Below the pieces are notes generated by a model that saw only the letters and a program-made list of their open reading frames with translations, ran no database searches and was not told the DNA's origin. The position numbers and the translations under genes were made by a program. From assembly GCA_964468375.1 (NCBI GenBank), contig CAYXUW010000069.1, positions 1 through 12,492 on the forward strand: a stretch of DNA of 12,492 nucleotides. Reading direction: 5' to 3'. Positions 1-4,923 of this stretch are shown here, in pieces; positions within the stretch are counted from its first letter, which is position 1, and the number at the start of each line of letters is the position of its first letter. This DNA comes from CAYXUW01 sp964468375. Lineage in GTDB: Bacteria; Planctomycetota; Phycisphaerae; Sedimentisphaerales; Anaerobacaceae.

Positions 1-349
1 GCTCTAAGTCGCTTTGGATATTTGCATATATCATACAAAGCGTGCCGAGATGTGCCTTGGCGTAACTACGGAAATCACTCGCGATTTTTTGAGCCGATGC
101 AGCTTGTATTTTCACAGCGAAACGACCCACGGCTGATTTGGAAAGGCGAAATCCTTTTCGCTTGCAATATGCCGATATATCACAGTGACGGGGACTCCCC
201 TTGTAGTGCTTTTTGAAATCTTTCGGCCATTCATTATTAACAATCATCTTCTCTACGGCTCTTCGCAGTTTGGGCGGTAAAGCATCAAGGCTACAATGCG
301 ACCGCCGTTTATATTGCTGAGAGTTTTTCGCATGCCTACTCTTCGCCAT
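1..349 (-). CDS. Phage Mu gp27-like protein (DUF3486), 3' end outside window
   Basis: The frame is open from ATG 347-349 on the minus strand to the window edge, 116 codons without a stop, so the gene is partial. A very basic N-terminus (MAKSRHAKNSQQYKRRSH) is followed by LDALPPKLRRAVEKMI at about residues 21-36 and the signature LSKSAVGRFAVKI at about 68-80. The pairing of 'LPPxLRxxV' with 'SKSAVGRF' is what I recognise as the Mu gp27 / DUF3486 family, small HTH-type proteins encoded just before the large terminase (gp28) of Mu-like phages. They are thought to have a small-terminase or packaging role. A purine-rich GGGGGCG lies just before the ATG. The gene overlaps the preceding 79-residue ORF by 14 bases, as in a phage late operon. 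Prediction: the next gene to the left is a large terminase. The family call comes from motif memory. Confidence 0.72.
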   Translation of the reverse strand, partial: MAKSRHAKNSQQYKRRSHCSLDALPPKLRRAVEKMIVNNEWPKDFKKHYKGSPRHCDISAYCKRKGFRLSKSAVGRFAVKIQAASAQKIASDFRSYAKAHLGTLCMIYANIQSDLE

Positions 350-575
350 TGTCGCCCCCGCTTTTCTCTTGATTATCATCAGGCTTATTGGTATTATCTC
401 CGCCGCTCAAAGCCTCGATGATAACCAAGGCTGCTGTACTGCTTGCAGACCTAAAGTCACGAGCAGCTTTGTCGTTTATGAGAGCAACTGCCTTTTTGTT
501 GGTGACACGAACTGATTTTACGCGTTTTTCGAGTGTTTGTGTCATTGTGTTGGCCATATTATTCATTTTCGGCAT
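336..575 (-). CDS. Small uncharacterised protein upstream of the gp27-like gene
   Basis: This is a 79-residue ORF that I do not recognise. The N-terminal half is basic (TQTLEKRVKSVRVTNKK), the middle is helix-like (DKAARDFRSASSTAALVI), and the last 25 residues form a polar, acidic, Gly/Asn/Asp-rich tail (SGGDNTNKPDDNQEKSGG and on). That arrangement suggests a small protein with a disordered tail. It overlaps the gp27-like gene by 14 bases, which supports co-translation. It starts only 15 bases from the divergent XRE gene. No Shine-Dalgarno sequence is visible before ATG 575, and methionines at residues 4, 7 and 11 are alternative starts. By position it would match one of the small genes preceding gp27 in Mu-like phages, but I see no specific similarity. 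Confidence 0.55.
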   Translation of the reverse strand: MPKMNNMANTMTQTLEKRVKSVRVTNKKAVALINDKAARDFRSASSTAALVIIEALSGGDNTNKPDDNQEKSGGDNGEE

Positions 576-590
576 TTTGTAAAGAACAAA

Positions 591-1043
591 ATGAACAAAT
601 TTGAAGAAAATTTTGCATCGCGATTGCGTGATGTGCGTAACAAGGCAGGGTTAACACAAGAGCAATTAGGAGAAAAGCTTGGTTTTAAGGGCAATACGGC
701 TATTTATCGGTTTGAATCAGGCACCAGCTCCCCATCTATAGAAACTTTATCTAAGCTTGCCTCTGTCCTTAAAATAGACCTTCATTGGTTGATAACCGGC
801 GAACCATCACCTGCTATCAAACTCCTAAAGCCCTACGCACAAAGCCACTTGGCCCAAATAATGAAGAAAATGCAGGATTTAGAGTCTGAGCGGGCGGAAT
901 TGCAGATTAAGGGAAGTTTGGGCGGCGGGTCGTTACTCCGCTGCGATGAAATCAAAGACGAACTTGAAAATATGCGATTGTATTGCCAGACGATTCGACA
1001 AGTGCTAAATGAGGTTCTCGGCCCGTTGGGAGAATCGCTATAA
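591..1043 (+). CDS. XRE-family HTH transcriptional regulator
   Basis: The 150-residue product has an N-terminal Cro/CI-type helix-turn-helix at about residues 8-65. It is recognisable from RLRDVRNKAGLTQEQLGEKLG, then the recognition helix region (NTAIYRFESGTSSPS) and LSKLASVLKIDLHWLITGE. The C-terminal half is helical (QIMKKMQDLESERAELQ and ELENMRLYCQTIRQVLNEVL) and probably mediates dimerisation, since no peptidase S24 domain is present. The start at 591 is preferred because the HTH follows within a few residues. An upstream in-frame ATG at 537 would add 18 residues that look non-coding and would run into the divergent gene. Such proteins are usually phage or mobile-element repressors. The 15-base gap to the divergent minus-strand gene suggests it controls both directions. 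Only a weak ribosome binding site is visible. Confidence 0.9.
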   Translation: MNKFEENFASRLRDVRNKAGLTQEQLGEKLGFKGNTAIYRFESGTSSPSIETLSKLASVLKIDLHWLITGEPSPAIKLLKPYAQSHLAQIMKKMQDLESERAELQIKGSLGGGSLLRCDEIKDELENMRLYCQTIRQVLNEVLGPLGESL

Positions 1044-1481
1044 AACATAAGTAACGCTGATAATAAAAATTTTCAGAAAACCCGAGAATTTTTGCAGATT
1101 TTTTCATCACCCCTATTTTTAAGCTAAAATCCACTCTTGACTTTTTCCCCAAAAGTCCTATGCCGTCCTGAAAAGTCCAAAATTTCACCCTTGTTTTTAG
1201 CCCAAAAATGCAAGGTTAGATGATTTTCAAACCCGATAACGCCCAACGAACTCGAATGTTGGGCCGCCGTTTTCAAAAAGCGTGATTTGCGTATAACTAC
1301 CGTTTCGCTGCAGTTTAAACGACTCTTAAACGTTTCGCTCTGCCGGGCTGCTTTGCGCCATATAGCGTGCGCTGACAGGGTTGATTTGGCGTTTTGTGCC
1401 ATTTAGAAAGGCCGCTGATTTGCTCTCTTTGAAGGCCCCAAAATCCCTGTTTTCAAGGGCTTAATCCCACGTTATGCCGGG
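1044..1481. other. Intergenic stretch without a convincing gene
   Basis: I see no recognisable gene on either strand here. The longest open frame (minus, 1124-1402) gives a low-complexity peptide with no family signature. Visible structure includes a perfect 7-bp inverted repeat GCCCAAC/GTTGGGC (1241-1247 and 1258-1264, 10-nt loop) followed by a short T-run. CGTTTCGCT occurs at 1301 and 1331, exactly 30 bp apart, with TTAAACG at 1315 and 1326, 11 bp apart. TGCCATTTAG occurs at 1397 and again at 1515. The stretch may be a regulatory or attachment region of the mobile DNA, or decayed sequence. Confidence 0.5.
1241..1264. repeat. Perfect 7-bp inverted repeat, possible terminator downstream of the XRE gene
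   Basis: GCCCAAC at 1241-1247 pairs perfectly with GTTGGGC at 1258-1264 across a 10-nt loop. CGCCGTTTTC follows. The hairpin lies about 200 bp after the XRE stop codon. The short T-run after it is separated by five bases from the stem, so termination would be weak. Confidence 0.35.
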
Positions 1482-1667
1482 TTGTGCCAGGTTTTCCCGC
1501 CGTTCCCAGCTCTATGCCATTTAGCTTTTCGTTTTACAGTTACTAAGGTTAGGGAAACTGCGCTCAAAGCTCTTGACGCATTGGCGTTAGCCCTTACTAA
1601 CCACAATCATAAATGGACAAATTCAGAGCGAAAGCTCTACGAAGATGCCGCAAGAAAATTGAGTTAA
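1482..1667 (+). CDS. Short ORF of doubtful start, coding-like C-terminus
   Basis: The open frame is 61 codons long. The first 20 residues (MCQVFPPFPALCHLAFRFTV) look like translated non-coding sequence. The last 40 (VRETALKALDALALALTNHN, then HKWTNSERKLYEDAARKLS) read like a charged helical protein and could be real. There is no Shine-Dalgarno sequence before 1482 and no closer in-frame ATG or GTG, so the true start is unclear. It may be the surviving 3' end of a truncated gene. It ends one base from the end of the convergent minus-strand gene. I do not recognise a family. Confidence 0.35.
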   Translation: MCQVFPPFPALCHLAFRFTVTKVRETALKALDALALALTNHNHKWTNSERKLYEDAARKLS

Positions 1668-1668
1668 G

Positions 1669-1872
1669 CTATTTTTTCGTGCCGTATGGACTTTGATTAG
1701 TCGGTTTTAATGATATGTTCAACTTACTTGCTTCGCCATATATAGCTGCTTCTGTTCGGCCAAGTTTAAGGCCAATAACACGTGTTGGTGTATTGCCTTT
1801 GGCAAGTTGCCTAAGTTGCGATTTGGCGGCAGGCGTCCAAGGCTTGCCACTGTTTCGATTTGACTTTGTCAT
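1669..1872 (-). CDS. Conserved 67-residue protein, HTH-like, found in many mobile regions
   Basis: The product has the pattern SGKPWTPAAKSQLRQLAKGN, then TPTRVIGLKLGRTEAAIYGE, ending in LKPTNQSPYGTKK. I recognise this as a small conserved bacterial family whose strict ISLKPTNQSPYGT tail is distinctive. The WTP...LRxLA...TP..VIGLKLGRTE part resembles a Myb/SANT-like or HTH DNA-binding unit, but its function is not known to me. The start is well supported: a perfect AAGGAGG (1880-1886, minus strand) sits 7 bases before the ATG at 1870-1872. The promoter and a strong leader hairpin lie upstream. The gene is divergent from the protease module at 2050 and shares a 177-bp control region with it. 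Confidence 0.8.
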   Translation of the reverse strand: MTKSNRNSGKPWTPAAKSQLRQLAKGNTPTRVIGLKLGRTEAAIYGEASKLNISLKPTNQSPYGTKK

Positions 1873-1909
1873 AAAAAAGCCTCCTTGTGATGAGGTTGCT
1901 TTATAAAGT

Positions 1910-1933
1910 GGGGGAGACCCCGTGTCTGCCCCC
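1910..1933 (-). repeat. GC-rich hairpin in the leader of the 67-residue gene
   Basis: GGGGGAGAC (1910-1918) pairs with GTCT (1924-1927) and CCCCC (1929-1933), leaving one bulged G at 1928. It lies between the predicted transcription start (about 1938) and the ribosome binding site (1880-1886), so it would form in the mRNA leader. The sequence also resembles a palindromic 'GGGGCAGAC...GTCTGCCCC' type of dispersed repeat that I associate with many unrelated genomes. That resemblance is an impression from memory. Confidence 0.55.
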
Positions 1934-1944
1934 TGTTATTGTTA

Positions 1945-1974
1945 ATTATATGCGTTTTTATCGGTCTTTTACAA
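1945..1974 (-). promoter_or_regulatory. Sigma70-type promoter for the 67-residue gene
   Basis: On the minus strand a perfect TATAAT (forward 1945-1950) is preceded by TTGTAA (forward 1969-1974) with an 18-bp spacer. The predicted start is near 1938, giving a leader of about 65 nt. Confidence 0.6.
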
Positions 1975-2013
1975 GTTAAGACGGGTGTAAATTCTCGATT
2001 TTTTTAATTAATC

Positions 2014-2043
2014 TTGACACAGGCATACTGCTAAAATTATAAT
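2014..2043 (+). promoter_or_regulatory. Consensus promoter of the protease module, predicted leaderless start
   Basis: A perfect TTGACA (2014-2019) and a perfect TATAAT (2038-2043) are separated by 18 bp. Counting the -10 box as -12 to -7 places +1 at 2050, which is the A of the ATG of the following gene. There is no room for a ribosome binding site, so the transcript is predicted to be leaderless. Confidence 0.75.
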
Positions 2044-2055
2044 GGCAGTATGCCT
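2021..2055. promoter_or_regulatory. Operator-like 11-bp perfect inverted repeat over the promoter
   Basis: AGGCATACTGC (2021-2031) and GCAGTATGCCT (2045-2055) are perfect inverted copies, 24 bp apart centre to centre. The left arm is in the spacer between -35 and -10. The right arm covers the predicted start site and the ATG. A dimeric repressor bound here would block the promoter. Candidate binders are the KGGKAR protein, the 67-residue protein or the XRE regulator; none can be chosen from sequence alone. Confidence 0.65.
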
Positions 2056-2313
2056 AACCGGTCAAGGAAAAAAAATAAAAAGATGGACACAAACCAGCTC
2101 GCCAGCTATATTGTTAATGAAGCGACGAACGAGGAACTCCTTAACAAAGCTATTGCAGAGGGCAAGAATCCTGCTGCTGTGATGTTAGGGCGGTTAGGTG
2201 GTCTTAAAGGTGGTAAAGCAAGGGCGGCTAAATTGTCAGCCGCAAAACGCAAAAAAATAGCTGTAAAGGCAGCCAAAATCCGATGGCAAAAAAGAATCAA
2301 ACCAAAAGAATAA
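2050..2313 (+). CDS. Basic KGGKAR-motif small protein, first gene of the protease module
   Basis: The 87-residue product has a basic N-terminus (NRSRKKNKK), a middle helical part (MDTNQLASYIVNEAT, residues 12-26) and a strongly basic C-terminal half. That half carries VMLGRLGGLKGGKARAAKLS (44-63) followed by KKIAVKAAKIRWQK (68-81). The 'GRLGGLKGGKAR...KR..IA.KAA..RW' pattern recurs in many small bacterial proteins, often annotated loosely as histone H1-like; nucleic-acid binding is plausible but unproven. ATG 2050 coincides with the predicted transcription start, implying leaderless translation. ATG 2083 is an alternative start but has no correctly spaced ribosome binding site (AAGGA is about 14 bases away). 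The end overlaps the protease gene by 31 bases. Confidence 0.75.
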   Translation: MPNRSRKKNKKMDTNQLASYIVNEATNEELLNKAIAEGKNPAAVMLGRLGGLKGGKARAAKLSAAKRKKIAVKAAKIRWQKRIKPKE

Positions 2314-3218
2314 ATAACACAGACCCTGAAATTACACAGTTAATAGAGTTCGTAGAGAAAGTTGTCAAAGAACGGAAAAGTGATATTTATCTAATTGGTG
2401 GTGGACTTTATGAACCATTAGATTCTCAATCTGCATCGTGTGTTAGAGAAAACAAGCGAAAAAATGATGCACTGCTTTTGTTGGCTACTTACGGCGGAGA
2501 CGCAAATGTAGCGTTTAGAATAGCTCGGTGTTTCCAAGCTAATTACGAAACCTTTTCTATTTTTGTCCCTAATAAATGCAAAAGCGCAGGGACTTTATTA
2601 GCTATAGGGGCTACCGAATTAATAATGGCGACCGATGCAGAATTAGGGCCTTTAGATGTGCAACTAAGCAAACCAGATGAATTAGTTGGTGTTGTTTCAG
2701 GTTTAGCTCCGGTTCAGGCATTGAAATTCTTGCAAGAACACTCCTTTGATTTGTTTGAGCATTTTCTAATAGAAACAGTTGCTCGAAGCGGACAAACAAT
2801 CACCACAAAAACTGCATCGGAAATAGCTACCGAAATAACAATCGGGTTGTTCCAGCATATTTATAATCAATTAGACCCTATTCGGCTTGGTGAATATCAC
2901 GGCGATATGTTGGTAGCAGAGGAATATGGAAAGAGACTTAATGACCATAGCCACAATCTTAAGCGTTTTACTCTACACAAGTTATCACAAAAGTATCCCT
3001 CGCACGGATTTGTTATAGACAAGAAAGAAACCGAAAAGCTTTTTCAAAGAATACGGCCTCCTAAAAAGAATGAGCAAGAGTTAGCCAATTCGTTGTTGCC
3101 TGTTTTTGAAACTTTGTTGTCAAAGAGAGGTGCGGGTTCTATAGTTGCTTTACACACCAAGATAGCAAAGCCAGAAGATGAAAAAAGTGCCGAAGAAACA
3201 GGAGGTGAAGCTGAATGA
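2283..3218 (+). CDS. SDH_sah-type serine protease (ClpP/SppA fold)
   Basis: The 311-residue product contains the core of the serine dehydrogenase proteinase family (PF01972), related to SppA and ClpP. LLLLATYGGDANVAFRIAR (about 64-82) gives the oxyanion-type GG turn. VPNKCKSAGTLLAIGA (95-110) carries the probable nucleophile Ser101. MATDAELGPLDVQ (115-127) is the conserved strand that follows. A possible partner His205 lies in EYHGD. There is no signal peptide or membrane segment, so the protein should be cytoplasmic, unlike true SppA. The acidic C-terminal tail (KPEDEKSAEETGGEAE) may be flexible. It overlaps the upstream gene by 31 bases and the downstream gene by 4 (ATGA), indicating translational coupling. 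The physiological substrate of this family is unknown; the original serine dehydratase assignment is not a reliable guide. Confidence 0.85.
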   Translation: MAKKNQTKRINNTDPEITQLIEFVEKVVKERKSDIYLIGGGLYEPLDSQSASCVRENKRKNDALLLLATYGGDANVAFRIARCFQANYETFSIFVPNKCKSAGTLLAIGATELIMATDAELGPLDVQLSKPDELVGVVSGLAPVQALKFLQEHSFDLFEHFLIETVARSGQTITTKTASEIATEITIGLFQHIYNQLDPIRLGEYHGDMLVAEEYGKRLNDHSHNLKRFTLHKLSQKYPSHGFVIDKKETEKLFQRIRPPKKNEQELANSLLPVFETLLSKRGAGSIVALHTKIAKPEDEKSAEETGGEAE

Positions 3219-3379
3219 CGAAAAAATTATCTGATATATTTAAAACAATAGAACAAAAAAGCAAAATAGCTTTAAAAAAGCGAGATATCGTTAAAAATAT
3301 CCTTAATGAGGCAACACAACAACCTACCATCACTAACGGGCAACAAAAACTCATAAAATATTTTTTAGGAAATTCGTAA
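3215..3379 (+). CDS. 54-residue basic protein, last gene of the protease module
   Basis: A short gene starts at ATG 3215-3217, overlapping the protease stop codon as ATGA, with AGGAGGT eight bases upstream (3200-3206). The translation is MTKKLSDIFKTIEQKSKIAL, then KKRDIVKNILNEATQQPTIT, then NGQQKLIKYFLGNS. It is helix-rich, Lys-rich and has no cysteine. The strong ribosome binding site and start/stop overlap make it very likely translated. I do not recognise a family. The pattern KKRDIVKNILN resembles part of a small DNA-binding or antitoxin-type helix pair, but that is weak. A role linked to the protease, as substrate, adaptor or regulator, is inferred only from the gene order. Confidence 0.7.
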   Translation: MTKKLSDIFKTIEQKSKIALKKRDIVKNILNEATQQPTITNGQQKLIKYFLGNS

Positions 3380-3388
3380 AAATTTCCT
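3367..3388. repeat. Perfect 8-bp inverted repeat at the end of the protease module
   Basis: AGGAAATT (3367-3374) and AATTTCCT (3381-3388) are perfect inverted copies around a 6-nt loop that contains the stop codon of the 54-residue gene. The right arm touches the -35 box of the next promoter. It has no T-run, so it is more likely a protein-binding site than a terminator. Confidence 0.5.
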
Positions 3389-3416
3389 TGACAATACTTG
3401 ACCGCTCAAGCATAAT
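3388..3416 (+). promoter_or_regulatory. Near-consensus promoter of the transposase gene, predicted (near-)leaderless
   Basis: TTGACA (3388-3393) and CATAAT (3411-3416) are spaced by 17 bp. The predicted start is 3423-3424, and the ATG is at 3424. The spacer holds the palindrome CTTGA-CCGC-TCAAG (3397-3410), an operator candidate. No Shine-Dalgarno sequence precedes the ATG. Confidence 0.7.
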
Positions 3417-3423
3417 AGTCAGT

Positions 3424-4254
3424 ATGAACAGACTGGCTACAGACAAGCGGGTTCAAGTTTTGGGGGCTTTGGTAGAGGGCAATTCGATTCGTTCTACCGT
3501 CAGAATGACCGGCGCAGCCAAGAATACTGTTGTTAAGCTTTTGTGCGATGTAGGCCGTGCCTGTGAGCGTTATCAGCATATAAATATGAAAAGCTTGCCC
3601 TGCAAGCGAATACAGGTAGATGAGATTTGGTCTTATTGTTACGCCAAGCAAAAGAACGTCCCCGAAAAGTATCGGGGCAGAAAAGGTTATGGTGATGTTT
3701 GGACGTGGGTAGCGTTAGACCCTGACAGTAAACTTGTGCCGACTTGGCTTGTTGGTGGTCGTGGTGCTTGGTGGGCTAAAAGGTTTATGTATGATTTAGC
3801 TTGGCGAATACCAAGACGGGTTCAGATAACGACAGACGCTTATAAGCCGTATTATAAAGCAGTTTATGATGCGTTTGGTGAAAAGGTGGATTATGCTCAG
3901 CTTATGAAGCTATACGGTAAAGAACAGCAAGAGAGCGGCAAGAAATACAGTCCGCCTAAATTGCTGTGTGCCTTGCCGAAAACAATGATAGGACAGCCGG
4001 ACGAAAGCCATATATCGACATCGTATGTTGAGCGGCAGAATTTAACAATGCGTATGCAGATGAGAAGGTTTACAAGATTGACTAATGGCTTTAGCAAGAA
4101 AATCGAGAATTTAAGCCACGCTGTAGCGTTGCATTTTATGCACTATAACTATTGTAGAATACACGGCAGCTTAGGTGTTACTCCTGCTATGGCGGTAGGT
4201 AAAAGCACCCGTCAATGGACATTGAAAAACATAATTGAGTTATTAGAAAAATGA
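3424..4254 (+). CDS. IS1-like DDE transposase with N-terminal HTH
   Basis: This 276-residue protein is of the widespread group annotated as IS1-family transposase. The N-terminal HTH is at about 8-45 (LVEGNSIRSTVRMTGAAKNT, then VVKLLCDVG). The catalytic triad candidates are Asp66 (VDEIW), Asp138 (TTDAYKPY) and Glu203 (SYVERQNLTMRMQMRRFTR). The C-terminal HAVALHFMHYNYCRIHGSL is also typical. It is full length in a single frame, unlike classical IS1, which needs a frameshift to join InsA and InsB. The start at 3424 is preferred over an in-frame ATG at 3388. The promoter's -35 box begins at 3388 and the protein family begins MNRL. I found no terminal inverted repeats around it, so mobility is unproven. 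Confidence 0.85.
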   Translation: MNRLATDKRVQVLGALVEGNSIRSTVRMTGAAKNTVVKLLCDVGRACERYQHINMKSLPCKRIQVDEIWSYCYAKQKNVPEKYRGRKGYGDVWTWVALDPDSKLVPTWLVGGRGAWWAKRFMYDLAWRIPRRVQITTDAYKPYYKAVYDAFGEKVDYAQLMKLYGKEQQESGKKYSPPKLLCALPKTMIGQPDESHISTSYVERQNLTMRMQMRRFTRLTNGFSKKIENLSHAVALHFMHYNYCRIHGSLGVTPAMAVGKSTRQWTLKNIIELLEK

Positions 4255-4261
4255 AACTGAC

Positions 4262-4290
4262 CCACTACCGACGAAAAGGTAGTGGTTTGA
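4262..4290 (+). terminator. Hairpin after the transposase gene
   Basis: CCACTACC (4262-4269) pairs perfectly with GGTAGTGG (4278-4285) over an 8-nt loop, followed by TTTGATT. It lies seven bases after the stop codon. It could be a weak intrinsic terminator or an element end. The T-run is short. Confidence 0.5.
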
Positions 4291-4424
4291 TTAGCCATTT
4301 TGCAGTATTTTTTTAGATAATATGACAAGATGACAATGCCATGTTGCTGGTTTAAGGTGCCGGGTGTAAGATGAATCTGCGCCTTTTAATTATTCGAGCT
4401 ACACAGCCGTTTAGGAGGTCTATT

Positions 4425-4784
4425 ATGTTTGTAAAGCGTCTGGAGAATTGCAGAGAATTCGTAGCCGGTGACGGGTCTATTTTGCGGGAACTATTGCATC
4501 CTGACAAAGCGGACCTGGAGATTGGCTACAGCTTGGCCCATGCAAAGGTGGCGGCGGGGAAGGAAAGCTTCCCACACAGACTTAAATCTTCGGAGGTTTA
4601 CTACATAACGGCCGGGAAGGGGCTGATGCACATAGACGGGGAGGATTTCGAGGCCGATGAGGGCAGCGTTACTTACATTCCGCCGGGAGCGACGCAATAC
4701 ATTAAGAACACGGGGGATTGTGATTTGGAATTTCTGTGTATAGTAGAGCCGGCGTGGCGTGAGGAGGACGAAGAGGTGCTTTAG
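4425..4784 (+). CDS. Small cupin-domain protein
   Basis: This is a 119-residue single-domain cupin (cupin_2). Motif 1 is FPHRLKSSEVYYITAGKG (His51, Glu57) and motif 2 is GSVTYIPPGATQYIKNTG, where the usual metal-binding His is replaced by Gln91. Only one His and one Glu of the classical metal set remain near the site, so metal binding may be altered. The start at 4425 is fixed by AGGAGG (4413-4418), six bases upstream; an in-frame ATG at 4371 lacks a ribosome binding site. Small cupins of this type bind sugars, metals or small molecules, and the specific ligand cannot be told. It is first in a plus-strand run with a 98-residue unknown, a PQQ propeller and purH. Confidence 0.85.
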   Translation: MFVKRLENCREFVAGDGSILRELLHPDKADLEIGYSLAHAKVAAGKESFPHRLKSSEVYYITAGKGLMHIDGEDFEADEGSVTYIPPGATQYIKNTGDCDLEFLCIVEPAWREEDEEVL

Positions 4785-4923
4785 AAGGGGTAATTTTAGA
4801 AATTTGTTGCAATTTTCCGGACACGGGGTTAGGATTCGGGGGAATTGGGTTCTGAAGAGGGCGTAAAAAGCGGCGATTCGCTGCGAAAAGGAACGTTTCG
4901 GGCGGGGAATAGACAGGAGCCAG

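Larger units (their letters stand above)
1..4290. mobile_element. Accessory region with Mu-like phage and transposase genes (boundaries approximate)
   Basis: This region is AT-rich compared with the purine/metK region. It holds a Mu gp27-like gene at its left edge, an XRE repressor-like gene, small conserved proteins typical of mobile DNA, a stand-alone serine protease module and an IS1-like DDE transposase. It extends beyond the left edge of the window. The right limit is set at the hairpin after the transposase gene (4262-4285), because host-like genes start soon after. No target-site duplication or terminal inverted repeats were found, so this is an inferred island and not a delimited element. 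It may be a patchwork of a degraded Mu-like prophage and other insertions. Confidence 0.45.

Noticed and set aside
22..216. Plus-strand open frame of 64 codons at the left edge
   Set aside because: It lies opposite the gp27-like frame, which has family motifs, and it has no start signal.
1241..1264. GCCCAAC/GTTGGGC pair resembling the R''/R' boxes of an integron attC site
   Set aside because: The boxes fit RYYYAAC and GTTRRRY, but the whole structure is only 24 bp and lacks the inner L boxes. True attC sites are at least about 55 bp. No integrase or cassette array is present.
1124..1402. Minus-strand open frame of 92 codons
   Set aside because: The translated peptide has no recognisable motif, there is no ribosome binding site, and the region is better described as intergenic.
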